NCBI GenBank assembly: GCA_023415305.1
Contig: JAEZKZ010000114.1
Location: 4,639 to 68,638 of the forward strand
Length of the DNA stretch: 64,000 nt
Reading direction: 5' to 3'
Source: Bacillota bacterium
Lineage (GTDB): Bacteria > Bacillota > Clostridia > Acetivibrionales > DSM-1351
Below the pieces are notes generated by a model. The model saw only the letters and a program-made list of their open reading frames with translations. It was not told the DNA's origin and did no database searches. The number at the start of each line of letters is the position of its first letter. Within the stretch, counting starts at the first letter, position 1. Positions 26,891 to 36,078 of the stretch are shown one piece after another. The position numbers were made by a program, and so were the translations under genes.

Positions 26891-27024
26891 TTGAAGCTCC
26901 TCTTTCAAGTTTTTTGCTGCTCAACACGTGTATCATGCATGTATATTCTATCAAGAGAGTGGCATGTAAAGAAGTGATAATCATCAGAGTTTAAATGCGT
27001 ATTGTCAATAATTTAATTTGGACT

Positions 27025-27069
27025 TGCTATAATTTTATACCAGTGATAAACTGGTATAAAATTATAGCA
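27025..27069. repeat. Perfect 20-bp inverted repeat
   Basis: Arms 27025-27044 (begins TGCTATAATTTTATACC) and 27050-27069 are exact reverse complements around the 5-base loop GATAA. It lies between the divergent DJ-1 gene and the proS leader, 13 bases before a TATAAT (27083-27088). There is no T-run on either side, so it is more likely an operator or structural element than a terminator. Confidence 0.75.
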
Positions 27070-27127
27070 TAGGTAAAAAGTCTATAATATGTATAAGCAC
27101 ATTCAAAAAAATTCTTTAGAGGAAGCC

Positions 27128-27211
27128 ATGGTTTTAACTACAGGGTTAAAGGTTATGAAAAAGGACTTAAACAAGAACTTAGATATAAATAGCTACCCGT
27201 GCCCAATATAG
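27128..27211 (+). CDS. 27-codon leader peptide upstream of proS
   Basis: ATG at 27128 follows AGAGGA at good spacing. The peptide ends INSYPCPI, with Pro codons CCG and CCA at 27197 and 27203, just before the TAG. The P1 hairpin starts inside the stop codon. Two Pro codons in the last four residues ahead of the prolyl-tRNA synthetase gene suggests a sensing leader peptide. A secreted or signalling peptide is a less likely alternative. Confidence 0.45.
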   Translation: MVLTTGLKVMKKDLNKNLDINSYPCPI

Positions 27212-27337
27212 CATTTGCATCTTGATATACAGGAGGTTTAAAGCCTCTTGAAGGTGCAAGTGCTTAATCACGATGTCAATTCTTGGTTAAAAGAGAATTT
27301 GAGTCCGGGCCGTGCAAAGCGCTTGACCAGTTAATTG

Positions 27338-27373
27338 AAGGTCGTTGTACAGCTCATGTACAGCGGCCTTTTT
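27338..27373 (+). terminator. Intrinsic terminator in the proS leader
   Basis: AAGGTCGTTGTAC and GTACAGCGGCCTT pair over 13 bp (two G-U) with loop AGCTCAT, ending in TTTTT. It is 40 bases before the proS start, so it must be read through for proS expression. Confidence 0.75.
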
Positions 27374-27413
27374 AGCTATATTCAGCAAATATATAGAAAG
27401 GAACTGATGATTT

Positions 27414-29141
27414 ATGTTAATAAGCAGGCTTTTAGGAGAGAGACTTAAAGAAAAACCCGGTGAGGCAAGTATAACAAGCCATATTTACCTTTTAAGAGGC
27501 GGTTATGTACGGCAGGTGGCAAACGGGATATATTCAATGCTTATGCCGGCTAAAAGAATAGCTATGAAAATTGAAAACATAATAAGAGAGGAAATGGACA
27601 GGGTAGACGGACAGGAGGTACTTCTCCCAGTAGTATTACCGGCTGAACTGTGGCAGGAATCCGGAAGGTTTGAGAGTGTTGGAAGTGAGCTTATGAGAAT
27701 GAAGGACAGATCGGGGAGAGATATGTTGCTGGGGATGACCCATGAGGAAGCAGCAGTGCATTTAGCCAGAAGTGAGGCAATGTCATATGCGAAATACCCT
27801 TTCATGATTTACCAGATTCAGACAAAGTTCCGCGATGAGCCCAGATCCAGAGGAGGGCTCATCCGTGTCAGAGAGTTTACCATGAAGGATGCCTATTCTT
27901 TTCATACCTCACAGGAAGACCTTGAGCTGTATTATGAAAAGGTTTTTGACTCCTACCACAGAATATTTGAAAGAGCCGGACTGCCCCAAGTGGTATCAGT
28001 AGCCTCCGATACAGGAATGATGGGAGGAAAGGTTGCTCATGAATATATGCTTTTAGCCGAATCGGGAGAGGATTCCATAATTGTCTGTGACAGCTGCGAC
28101 TACAAAGCAAACATGGAGGTAGCTACTTCGAAAATCAACAGTGGAAGTGATAAGGATATCTGTGATTGTGCAGGCAGTGGTGAGATTCAGCAGATAGAGG
28201 AAGTTTATACACCCGGAATGAAAAGTATAGAGGATGTATGTGAATTTCTTAAGGTGGATGCGTCAAAACTCATAAAAGCAACGGTATTCTCTGTGGAAAA
28301 CAGTAAAAAACCTTTAATAGTATTCATCCGCGGCGATTTGCAGGTCAATGAGGCAAAGCTTAAAAGGGCAATAAAGGCCAATGTATTCCCATATGATGAA
28401 AGGGAAGATGATAACAGCGGCATATGCTTTGGCTTTATTGGTGCTCAGGGGATAGATGACCAAAATAATACTATCCTATTTGATGAGTCTCTTAAGGGTG
28501 AGTTTAATATGGTGTCAGGAGCCAATAAAGAGGATTACCATGTCAGAGGTGTCAGTGTTGACAGGGATATAAAGCCTGCCGGTTATGTCGAAGTTGCCAA
28601 GGTTAATGCCGGAGATACCTGTACGAAATGTGGAGGTAAGCTTATAATCAAGCGCGGCATAGAAGTAGGTAATATATTCCAGTTAGGTACAAAATACACT
28701 GAAAGCATGAATATGACCTACACCGACAATGACGGTAAACAGAAACACCCCATTATGGGATGTTACGGGATAGGAGTGGGAAGACTTTTAGCCTGTATTA
28801 TTGAAGCAAACCATGATGAGTACGGCCCAATATGGCCAAAGAGTGTAGCTCCCTGGCAAATACACATCTGTATCATTAACAAGAAAAATGAGGAGGTCAG
28901 GAGAACAGGCTTTGACCTGTATGAAAGGCTGTCAAGGAAGTATGAAGTCATTATGGATGACAGAGATGTACAGGCAGGAATTCAATTTGCAGATGCAGAC
29001 CTTCTGGGGATACCAATGAGACTGATTGTCAGCAGCAGAAACCTTGAGCAGGGCGAGATAGAAGTAGTTTCCAGAGACAAAACCATAAAGGAAAAGATTA
29101 AGCTGGAAGAGCTTGAGAACTTCTTAGAAAGGGAGATATAG
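27414..29141 (+). CDS. proS: Prolyl-tRNA synthetase (bacterial type)
   Basis: This 575-residue class II synthetase charges tRNA-Pro in the cytoplasm. Motif 1 lies around GGYVRQVANGIYSML. Motif 2 is FRDEPRSRGGLIRVREF, followed by MKDAYSFH. Motif 3 is GCYGIGVGRLLACIIEA. The editing (INS/YbaK-like) insertion occupies about residues 225-395, as in bacterial-type ProS, which clears mischarged alanine. The C-terminal anticodon-binding domain starts at about residue 480 (WQIHICIINKKNEE). Length is normal. Expression is probably controlled by the attenuator-like leader. Confidence 0.96.
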   Translation: MLISRLLGERLKEKPGEASITSHIYLLRGGYVRQVANGIYSMLMPAKRIAMKIENIIREEMDRVDGQEVLLPVVLPAELWQESGRFESVGSELMRMKDRSGRDMLLGMTHEEAAVHLARSEAMSYAKYPFMIYQIQTKFRDEPRSRGGLIRVREFTMKDAYSFHTSQEDLELYYEKVFDSYHRIFERAGLPQVVSVASDTGMMGGKVAHEYMLLAESGEDSIIVCDSCDYKANMEVATSKINSGSDKDICDCAGSGEIQQIEEVYTPGMKSIEDVCEFLKVDASKLIKATVFSVENSKKPLIVFIRGDLQVNEAKLKRAIKANVFPYDEREDDNSGICFGFIGAQGIDDQNNTILFDESLKGEFNMVSGANKEDYHVRGVSVDRDIKPAGYVEVAKVNAGDTCTKCGGKLIIKRGIEVGNIFQLGTKYTESMNMTYTDNDGKQKHPIMGCYGIGVGRLLACIIEANHDEYGPIWPKSVAPWQIHICIINKKNEEVRRTGFDLYERLSRKYEVIMDDRDVQAGIQFADADLLGIPMRLIVSSRNLEQGEIEVVSRDKTIKEKIKLEELENFLEREI

Positions 29142-29191
29142 GTTCTTAAGTTAAACTCAATATCACTATTGAAGTATTGAGTTTAGAACCT
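29140..29191 (+). terminator. Large hairpin after proS
   Basis: The 3' arm TATTGAGTTTAGAACCT (29175-29191) pairs with AAACTCAATA plus AGGTTCT on the 5' side, which carries a 6-base bulge. It begins in the proS stop codon. No T-run follows, so termination is uncertain. Confidence 0.5.
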
Positions 29192-29238
29192 AAATATATT
29201 AGTATATGAGTAATAACTTTAGGTGAGGTTTCAACTTT

Positions 29239-29703
29239 ATGTACACCAGAAATGAACAGATAATGCTAAAGGCCCTAAGACAGGCAGAACTGGCATTTTC
29301 AAAAGGAGAGGCGGCTGTTGGTGCAGTGATAGTCAAGGATGGAGAAATTATAGCCCGGGGACATAACCGGAAGGAGGCCAAGCTTGATATTACTTCACAT
29401 GCTGAAATTGAAGCAATAAAAAGAGCCGCAAAAAAACTTGGGACCTGGAGACTTGATGGCTGTGACATGTATGTGACCCTTGAGCCTTGTCCCATGTGTG
29501 CCGGAGCAATTATTCAATCAAGAATAAAAACGCTCTATATAGGAGCAATGGATAACCGAGTAGGAGCTGCAGGGTCGGTTGTAGATTTGTTCAGAATCCC
29601 ACAGTTTAACCACAGAGTTGATGTGGTTATGGGTCTTCTTCATGAGCAGTGCTCTGATTTATTGAAAAGGTTTTTTACAGACTTGAGAAAAAAGAATAGC
29701 TGA
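29239..29703 (+). CDS. tadA: tRNA-specific adenosine deaminase
   Basis: This 154-residue zinc deaminase converts A34 to inosine in tRNA-Arg(ACG), allowing wobble decoding. The zinc and proton-shuttle site HAE is at residues 54-56 (SHAEIEAI). The two Cys ligands are in EPCPMCAGAI (about residues 82-91). Length is typical. AGGTGAGG precedes the ATG. It sits between proS and a thioredoxin-fold gene; no DNA polymerase III dnaX gene follows, although that is a common clostridial arrangement. Confidence 0.93.
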   Translation: MYTRNEQIMLKALRQAELAFSKGEAAVGAVIVKDGEIIARGHNRKEAKLDITSHAEIEAIKRAAKKLGTWRLDGCDMYVTLEPCPMCAGAIIQSRIKTLYIGAMDNRVGAAGSVVDLFRIPQFNHRVDVVMGLLHEQCSDLLKRFFTDLRKKNS

Positions 29704-29780
29704 TCAATTGTATGGGCATTTTAAGTATTACTGAAAACAAGATTAAATATAACAATTACAATATTCAGGGTGGTATTCAG

Positions 29781-30137
29781 ATGATTAACAGAAGGCTAAT
29801 ACAGCGGGAACAGGCAATGAATGCAATATCAAACGGGGAGTTCGAAAGTGACCTTCTCAATTCCAGTAACAGGGTGATAGTAATACTGACACAGGATTGG
29901 TGCCCCCAATGGCATCACATGAAAAGCTGGATTTATCAGCTTGATATTAATGAGGACATTGATATATACGAACTGGAATACAATAACGCAGACTATTTTG
30001 ATGATTTCAGAAGTTTTAAGGAAAATGAACTGGGAAATTATAATGTACCGTATCTCAGATTTTACAAGAATGGAGCTCTGTACAGAGAATCCAACTATAT
30101 AGGTGAAAGCCAGGTTATTGAGATTTTGGATATGTAG
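29781..30137 (+). CDS. Thioredoxin-fold protein with a single active-site cysteine
   Basis: This 118-residue small cytoplasmic protein has the strand IVILTQDWCPQWHHM in the position of the thioredoxin WCGPC site. Only the first Cys remains (CPQW). The later NVPYLRFYKNG holds the cis-Pro of the fold. It may be a monothiol oxidoreductase or a non-catalytic relative. The ATG at 29781 has AGGGTGG at good distance, so I prefer it to an ATG 23 codons upstream. The physiological partner is unknown. Confidence 0.65.
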   Translation: MINRRLIQREQAMNAISNGEFESDLLNSSNRVIVILTQDWCPQWHHMKSWIYQLDINEDIDIYELEYNNADYFDDFRSFKENELGNYNVPYLRFYKNGALYRESNYIGESQVIEILDM

Positions 30138-30213
30138 CCGGAATGTTCACAAAAACTTTATTTAACCACTTTCAATAATATTCATATATAAAGTACGGTA
30201 TAGTTCTCAAAAT

Positions 30214-30252
30214 AAAAAGCGTTCAGAACCTTTTCGGGTTCTGAACGCTTTT
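30214..30252. terminator. Bidirectional intrinsic terminator
   Basis: A 17-bp perfect stem AAAAAGCGTTCAGAACC with loop TTTTC ends in TTTT on one strand and has an A-run on the other, serving both converging genes. Confidence 0.88.
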
Positions 30253-30283
30253 ATTAACTGTTATCTATATAGTTTACTACAGT

Positions 30284-33200
30284 TTACTCTCCGCTGAAAT
30301 CTACCTTGGTACGGCTGCTTTCAGACCTTCCGGCTGTGGTTACGGTAACGTAGATACTACCGCTATCCTTACCCAGTTGTCCAACAGTAACTACAGCACT
30401 ATTTCCTCCTGAAGTAACCTGGGCTGTACCAAGAATACTGCCACCAGCCGGAGCAGAGTACACATTGACGATATCGCCCGGCTGTAATTCTGAAATAATA
30501 ATTGTATCAGTTGTACCGGAGGCGTTATTGATTACTTCGATAAATCCGGCATAAGGAGCATTTGTGGTTTGCTCCGAAACATATTCAGCTTCGGTTCTCT
30601 TACTTTCAGTTCTACCCTTGGAGGTAACCGATACATAAACACTTCCCGACTCCTCGCCAAGCTGTTTGATAGTGATTCTGGCCTGTTTGCTTCCCTCACT
30701 AACAGTTGCTGAACCGAGGAGCTCCCCTCCGGCTGAAGAACTGTAAACCTTGACTTTATCCCCTGAACTTAAGCCGGTTACCAAAACTGTATCGGAAATA
30801 GTAACATTGTTGGTTACATATATATTCCCCGAGTAAGGTGCGGTGGTTCTGCCTTCTGCAACATAGCTAACTTCTGTTCTGTGGCTTTCAGTCTTTCCTT
30901 TTGTAATAACCGATACGTATACTACTCCGGCAGAGGAGCCCAAGTCCTCAACAGATACTGAAGCTTCGTTTTTATTTCTTGGAACAGATGCATATCCAAG
31001 AAGGTTTCCACCTGTAGGAGCATCATATACTTTTACAACATCGTTAGGTAATAAGTTATATACTGTAACAGTGTCATCAATGTCTACATTATTATTTATA
31101 TAAATATCTCCAATGTATGGTGCGGGTGTACTGGTTTCAGCTATATAAGCAACCTCTGTCAAACTACTTTCTGCTCTTCCGAAGTTTGTAACCGAAACAT
31201 ATATTCTGCCCTCAGTTGCGGTAAGCTGCGGAACTGACAGTATCAGCTTGTTACCGGCAGAGGTCAGTTTTTGGGAAACGAGGATGTTACCATTATTCTT
31301 TGCATCATACACTTTCACAATATCATTTTGGGTTAAGCCCTCAATAGTTATTATGTCAGGTGTACCGGCATTATTCTCAACTGTAATGTCTGAAGCTTTA
31401 GGGGCAACCGATTCGGCTTCATAGTCTATTTTTGTTCTTGCACTCTCGCTCTTCCCGTAATTTGTTACCGAAACATATATACTTCCGGCTTCGGTGCTTG
31501 CCAAAGATATATTACCTGTTGCTGTAAGGGTATTGGTATTTGGATACAGGGTTGCCAACCTTGTATTGCCTGTCTCAGCACTGTAAACCTTAACAGTATC
31601 ATAAGGCTGGAGGCCGGTTATTATTATTGTGTCGGACATGCCGGAGTTATTTATAACCGTGACATTTCCTTTCAGCAGTGGCTGAGAGGACTCCTCTTTT
31701 GAATATGAAATTGCAGTTCTGGTACTCTCCGTTTTTCCAGCGGTAGTAACTGAGACATAAACCACACCCTCATTAACTCCCAGTTGGGCAACAGTTATAA
31801 TTGCGTCTGACCCGTCAGAAGGCATGGTGGCTGTACCAATTGGATTACCTCCGATTTCCTCTCTGTAAACTTTAACAACAGCGCCCGGCTCGATTCCTAT
31901 TATGGTTATTGTATCTGCGTATACCACATTGTTTGATATTTCGATGTTTGAACTGTTGGGCGCTGTGGAAGCAGATTTCGGACCGTAATTAACAGTGGTT
32001 CTAATACTTTCCAGCTTACCGGTACTTGTCACTGAAATAAATAGGTCTCCGCCTACATCCCTTAAACGAGATAGCTGTAAAGTAATCTCCGAACTGTAGG
32101 TAGCAACGGTTCCTTGTACAAGAGGAGTTCCGCCTTCGGCTGTATCGTATACACTAACTACATCATTATCCTTCAACCCGCGGATGGTTACGGTGCTGGC
32201 TATACCATAGTTATTTTCCACCGAAACCTTTGAAGCATCCGGAGCCTGGGATTGCCGCTCCCCGGAAAATTTAACCACAACTCTATTACCTTCAGCCTTA
32301 TTGAGACTGGTGGCCGAAACATATATTAACCCATCTGTAACTCCCAGCTGAGGAATAGAAACTAAAGCATACGTACTTGAGGCAGGCACTGTAGCCGAAC
32401 CCAAAAGGGTACCTCCGGAAGCCTGGTTATATACTTTAATAACATCGCCAGGTGTCAGACCGGTTACCTTGACGGTATCATCTATACCGGCATTGTTGAT
32501 AACAGTTATATTAGCATCTGTCAATGTTCCTGAAACAGGTTCCTTGTCGTAGGTTACGCCAACCTTGTCACTCTCTGATTTGTTTGGACTTGTAACAGTT
32601 ACAAAGACCTTTAATTGATTATTGTCAAGCTCTGTGATTGTTACTGTAGCTTCTGAACCGTAGGTGGCTACAGTTGCGGAACCAATAGGCGTTATGGCAG
32701 TTTCAGAGGCATATACCTTAACCACATCTCCTGCGGCTAGTCCCGTTACTTTAACAGTGTCAGCAGCGCCGGAGTTATTGTTTACGCTAATGGCTGCAGC
32801 CTCAGGTGCTGTAGATTTTTCTTCACCTCTATATATAGATCCCTGCAAATCACCCTCAAGCTTTCCAGGGTTGGTAACCGATACATAGACGGTACCTCCG
32901 TTAGCACCCAATTGAGCAACAGAAATTGTTGCAGAGACTCCAGAGGCCGGAACCGTTGCTTTACCAAGCAGCGTACCCTGGGAAGCAGCACTGTAGGCTC
33001 TTATAACATCACCAGGAGCTAATCCGGATACAAATATAGTATCTGGTGTGCCGATTATATTGTTTGTTACTTCGATCTGATTTTCATTCAGTTTAGGAGA
33101 CTTATCCTCTGCTGTATAAGTTACTTCTTTTCGAGCACTCTCAGACTTATCCGGACTTGAAACAGTTACAAATATACTTCCCGCGCCTTTACCTAATTGA

Positions 33201-35440
33201 GGTATCTCTACAGTAATATCGGTTGATCCGCTAGGAACTACACCGCTGGCCAGAAGTGTACCACCCTGTCTTGAGTCATATACTTTTACAATATCACCTG
33301 CCGACAATCTTGAGAAGTAGACTGTGTCATTAATAATTGCGTTATTTGTAACGGTTACATTTGAAACATCAACATCCTCGTAAATGCTTTCAGCTCTAAA
33401 TTCAACCGGGGTTCTGGTACTTTCCGCTTTTCCTGTGCCGGTTACCGTTATATACACAAATCCGCCCCTGGCCCCAAGTTGGGATACGGTCAAGGTGACA
33501 TCCGTCGAAGAACTTTCGACAGTCTTGGAACTAATGATTTTCCCTTGTGAAGGAGCATCGTATATTCTGACGATATCACCTGGAGTTAGATTATTTATAT
33601 AAATAGTATCTGATTTACCAACATTATTTGAAATAGATATATTGTTTATACCCGGTGCTGTGGATTTTCCTTCAGCATCATAGTAAACCTGAATCCTATC
33701 ACTCTCCTGAGCACCTGCCTCGGTTACAGACACATAAATGGCTCCGCCGGAAGTGCTAAGCTGTTGAATAGTAACTGTAGCATCTGTTTTTCCTGCAGCT
33801 ACAGTTGCATAGCCTAACTGATATCCTGAATAAGCAGCATTGTAAACTCTCACAACGGTACCTGCCGACAGGCCTGTAACATATATGGTATCAGCTGATC
33901 CGACATTATTTGAAACAGTTATGGAGCTCCTGTCAATAGTACTTGATTTAGATTCGGCAGGATAATTTACAGCACTTCTTCCGCTTTCCAGTTTACCGGA
34001 GTTTGTAATTGAAACATAAACTGTTCCAGCACTGACACCGAGTTGGGATATTGACACGGTAGCAGTGGTGCTTGAGTTACCTACTGTGTTGGAGCCCAGT
34101 AATCTGCCTCCGGTAGAGGAGTCATACACTTTTACTGTGTCACCGGTTGTCAAACCTGTTACATATACGGTATCTGATTTTCCTACATTATTGGTTACAG
34201 TAATATTTGAGCCATAAGTATTATCTGTCTTTCCTTCGGCTTCATACGCTATATCAATCCTCGAACTTTCGTTCCTGCCCTCGCTGGTCACTGAAATAAA
34301 AACAGTTCCTTTAGAGACACTCAGCTGAGCTATAGAAATTGTCACTTCATTTTTAGATGCAGCAACAGTTCCCGAACCAAGAAGGCTTCCCTTCGATGCT
34401 GCGTTATACACTTTAACAATATCATTGGGCAATAAGCCGCTTACAGTTATGGTATCCGGTTTACCTGAATTATTGGTAATAACAACATATGTTTTATCAG
34501 GAACTTCAGAAGAAAGTTCTCCTTCAAATTCAACGGGGACTTTTTCGCTTTCAGCGCAATCCTTAGTGGTAACTGTGGCATATATAACCCCTTTTGCTGA
34601 ACCAAGCTGTGGGATTGATATGGTTGTCTCATATGCGTTTGAAGGGATAGTTTTACTTGTGAGAAGCTTTCCAGCAGCATTATATATCTTAACTATATCA
34701 CCGCCGCCGAGACCAGAAATATAAATGGTGTCAGTACCTCTGGCATTGTTGTTTACTGCTATGCTGTTTGGCTCCAGAGCAGGTGATACAGGCTCGGGAT
34801 CAAATCGGACAGCTGTTCTTTCACTTTCCAAATAGCCTTTACTGGTAACAGAAACATATACATAGCCCTCATTACTGCCAACCTGTTTTACAGTTAAGGT
34901 AACGTCGGACCCGGTGGAAGAAACAGTTTTGCTTCCCAGTAATGTTCCACCTGTCTGAGCACTATACACTTTAACGGTATCTCTCGGGCTAAGGCCTGAA
35001 ACATATATAGTATCGGCTTTCTGCGCATTATTTGTAATTGACACCGAATCAGATGAAATAGGAGTAGATCTTGGCTCGGAATCAAAATTAACCTTTGTTC
35101 TTGCACTTTCAGTATTGCCTTTTTCTATTATTGATATATATAGGCTTCCTTCACCTGTGCCTATTTGAGGTACAGTGAATTTTATATCAGATTTGCTATT
35201 GGACACTGTTCCGTAGGTCAGTATTTTACTTCCCGTAGGGGAGGTATATACCTTGACAAGTGAACCGGGTTCAAGTCCGAATATGTAAATAGTATCAGAT
35301 TTGCCCGTAAGATTATTAGTTATAATCACATTACCCGGATCTATGGCTGAAGATTGGGCGGCAAATACACTTTGAACGTCAAGAGCTGTGTTGGCGAGTA
35401 TAATAAGAAAAACTAAAAAAATTGATAGGACTCGTTTCAT
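30284..35440 (-). CDS. Very large secreted protein of about 18 Ig-like repeats
   Basis: This 1718-residue protein has an N-terminal signal peptide (LSIFLVFLIILANTALDV..AFAA type) and then only repeats. I count 18 units of about 93 residues. Each opens with a variant of ITVTNNVGKSDTVYVTGL, then GDTVKVY, LLGSATV, VTISQLG, and closes VYVSVTSKGKTESSRT. The pattern of short beta-strands suggests a chain of beta-sandwich domains (inference). No S-layer, dockerin, LPXTG, or enzymatic domain is seen. The protein ends directly after repeat 18 (SSRTKVDFSGE). AAGGAG precedes the ATG. It may be an extracellular stalk, adhesin or matrix protein. Repeats are diverged, so the gene is not a recent amplification. 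Confidence 0.8.
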   Translation of the reverse strand: MKRVLSIFLVFLIILANTALDVQSVFAAQSSAIDPGNVIITNNLTGKSDTIYIFGLEPGSLVKVYTSPTGSKILTYGTVSNSKSDIKFTVPQIGTGEGSLYISIIEKGNTESARTKVNFDSEPRSTPISSDSVSITNNAQKADTIYVSGLSPRDTVKVYSAQTGGTLLGSKTVSSTGSDVTLTVKQVGSNEGYVYVSVTSKGYLESERTAVRFDPEPVSPALEPNSIAVNNNARGTDTIYISGLGGGDIVKIYNAAGKLLTSKTIPSNAYETTISIPQLGSAKGVIYATVTTKDCAESEKVPVEFEGELSSEVPDKTYVVITNNSGKPDTITVSGLLPNDIVKVYNAASKGSLLGSGTVAASKNEVTISIAQLSVSKGTVFISVTSEGRNESSRIDIAYEAEGKTDNTYGSNITVTNNVGKSDTVYVTGLTTGDTVKVYDSSTGGRLLGSNTVGNSSTTATVSISQLGVSAGTVYVSITNSGKLESGRSAVNYPAESKSSTIDRSSITVSNNVGSADTIYVTGLSAGTVVRVYNAAYSGYQLGYATVAAGKTDATVTIQQLSTSGGAIYVSVTEAGAQESDRIQVYYDAEGKSTAPGINNISISNNVGKSDTIYINNLTPGDIVRIYDAPSQGKIISSKTVESSSTDVTLTVSQLGARGGFVYITVTGTGKAESTRTPVEFRAESIYEDVDVSNVTVTNNAIINDTVYFSRLSAGDIVKVYDSRQGGTLLASGVVPSGSTDITVEIPQLGKGAGSIFVTVSSPDKSESARKEVTYTAEDKSPKLNENQIEVTNNIIGTPDTIFVSGLAPGDVIRAYSAASQGTLLGKATVPASGVSATISVAQLGANGGTVYVSVTNPGKLEGDLQGSIYRGEEKSTAPEAAAISVNNNSGAADTVKVTGLAAGDVVKVYASETAITPIGSATVATYGSEATVTITELDNNQLKVFVTVTSPNKSESDKVGVTYDKEPVSGTLTDANITVINNAGIDDTVKVTGLTPGDVIKVYNQASGGTLLGSATVPASSTYALVSIPQLGVTDGLIYVSATSLNKAEGNRVVVKFSGERQSQAPDASKVSVENNYGIASTVTIRGLKDNDVVSVYDTAEGGTPLVQGTVATYSSEITLQLSRLRDVGGDLFISVTSTGKLESIRTTVNYGPKSASTAPNSSNIEISNNVVYADTITIIGIEPGAVVKVYREEIGGNPIGTATMPSDGSDAIITVAQLGVNEGVVYVSVTTAGKTESTRTAISYSKEESSQPLLKGNVTVINNSGMSDTIIITGLQPYDTVKVYSAETGNTRLATLYPNTNTLTATGNISLASTEAGSIYVSVTNYGKSESARTKIDYEAESVAPKASDITVENNAGTPDIITIEGLTQNDIVKVYDAKNNGNILVSQKLTSAGNKLILSVPQLTATEGRIYVSVTNFGRAESSLTEVAYIAETSTPAPYIGDIYINNNVDIDDTVTVYNLLPNDVVKVYDAPTGGNLLGYASVPRNKNEASVSVEDLGSSAGVVYVSVITKGKTESHRTEVSYVAEGRTTAPYSGNIYVTNNVTISDTVLVTGLSSGDKVKVYSSSAGGELLGSATVSEGSKQARITIKQLGEESGSVYVSVTSKGRTESKRTEAEYVSEQTTNAPYAGFIEVINNASGTTDTIIISELQPGDIVNVYSAPAGGSILGTAQVTSGGNSAVVTVGQLGKDSGSIYVTVTTAGRSESSRTKVDFSGE

Positions 35441-35666
35441 TATGTATTAATCTCCTTTATGAATTACTCTTTTGTAATAGGTATTATAGAATGCTATTAT
35501 CTACCTTCTATACATCGGTAAGATTTAGTAATTGTATTAGTGTAAAATGGGGCAAAGGCATATAAATTAGTAAAGGAGCAATAAAAAAGCAAGCTGATTT
35601 TAATATAAAAATATAAAACATGAAAAAGCTGCTTTAAACTGGTCAGAAAACATGAATGGTCAGTTG

Positions 35667-35695
35667 TTGACGGCTAAAAAAATAGATGCTATAAT
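35667..35695 (+). promoter_or_regulatory. Sigma-A promoter of the ilv-leu operon
   Basis: TTGACG (35667-35672), a 17-base spacer and TATAAT (35690-35695) give a start near 35702, just ahead of the T-box leader. The rest of 35441-35666 is AT-rich with nothing coding seen. Confidence 0.8.
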
Positions 35696-35761
35696 AATTT
35701 CAAATCTCGGATTTACAGCTTTTTCAAGTTATTACAGGCTGTGTCGAGACAATCGGATATT

Positions 35762-36047
35762 TAATCGATGAAGGAAGTAAGATGTATTGAAATCGATTCA
35801 GAGAGTCAACGGGGGGTGCGAGTTGACACGATAGATACATGTATAACTCATTCCGGAGGACTGCTGCCAAAAGGATTCTGTCAAAGTAGGTAGCAGCGGT
35901 GGCGACGATATAGCCCGAGCACAGACGCGCGTCTGGTTGTTCACTGAGAATGCTGCTGCAGCTTTATTAGCGGGTGCATTAAATCAGGGTGGTACCACGG
36001 AGGAATTGTCCCTCGTCCCTGCATATCGCAGAGTCGAGGGTTTTTTT
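35762..36047 (+). promoter_or_regulatory. T-box leader (probably leucine-responsive)
   Basis: The T-box core AGGGTGGTACCACGG is at 35986-36000. The terminator CCCTCG...CGAGGG with TTTTTTT is at 36010-36047. Upstream stem I features include GAAGTAAG, the AGAGAG bulge region (35799-35805) and a GTCAAC/GTTGAC hairpin. The putative specifier is CTC in ACTCATTCCGGAG (around 35850), which would read tRNA-Leu. TGGT in the core fits an A73 discriminator. When uncharged tRNA pairs with the leader, the terminator is replaced by the antiterminator and ilvBN-ilvC-leuA is expressed. The specifier reading is my inference. Confidence 0.88.
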
Positions 36048-36078
36048 ATACCCACAAACATATAGAGGAGGGCTGGTT

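Larger units (their letters stand above)
27083..27373 (+). promoter_or_regulatory. proS leader: candidate transcription attenuator
   Basis: TATAAT at 27083 starts a leader of about 320 bases. It holds a 27-codon ORF with two Pro codons near its end, and a long hairpin P1 (27211-27223 with 27251-27263, two G-U pairs) that begins at the ORF's stop codon. Further on is a GGGCCG segment (27307-27312) that can pair with CGGCCT inside the terminator (27364-27369). The terminator itself is at 27338-27373. A ribosome stalled at the Pro codons would disturb P1 and could switch the later pairings. No T-box motif (GGTGGNACC) is present. This mechanism is inference from layout. Confidence 0.5.

Noticed and set aside
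27128..27373. T-box riboswitch for proS
   Set aside because: The conserved GGTGGNACC core is missing before the terminator, so only a leader-peptide type attenuator remains possible.
30284..35440. Regular repeats considered as a CRISPR array or DNA satellite
   Set aside because: Repeat period is about 280 bases, sequence is strongly diverged, and the frame is open throughout, so these are protein repeats.
35989..36078. N-terminal extension of ilvB by 30 codons
   Set aside because: These codons lie in the T-box core and terminator; the ATG at 36079 has a strong ribosome site and the family start.
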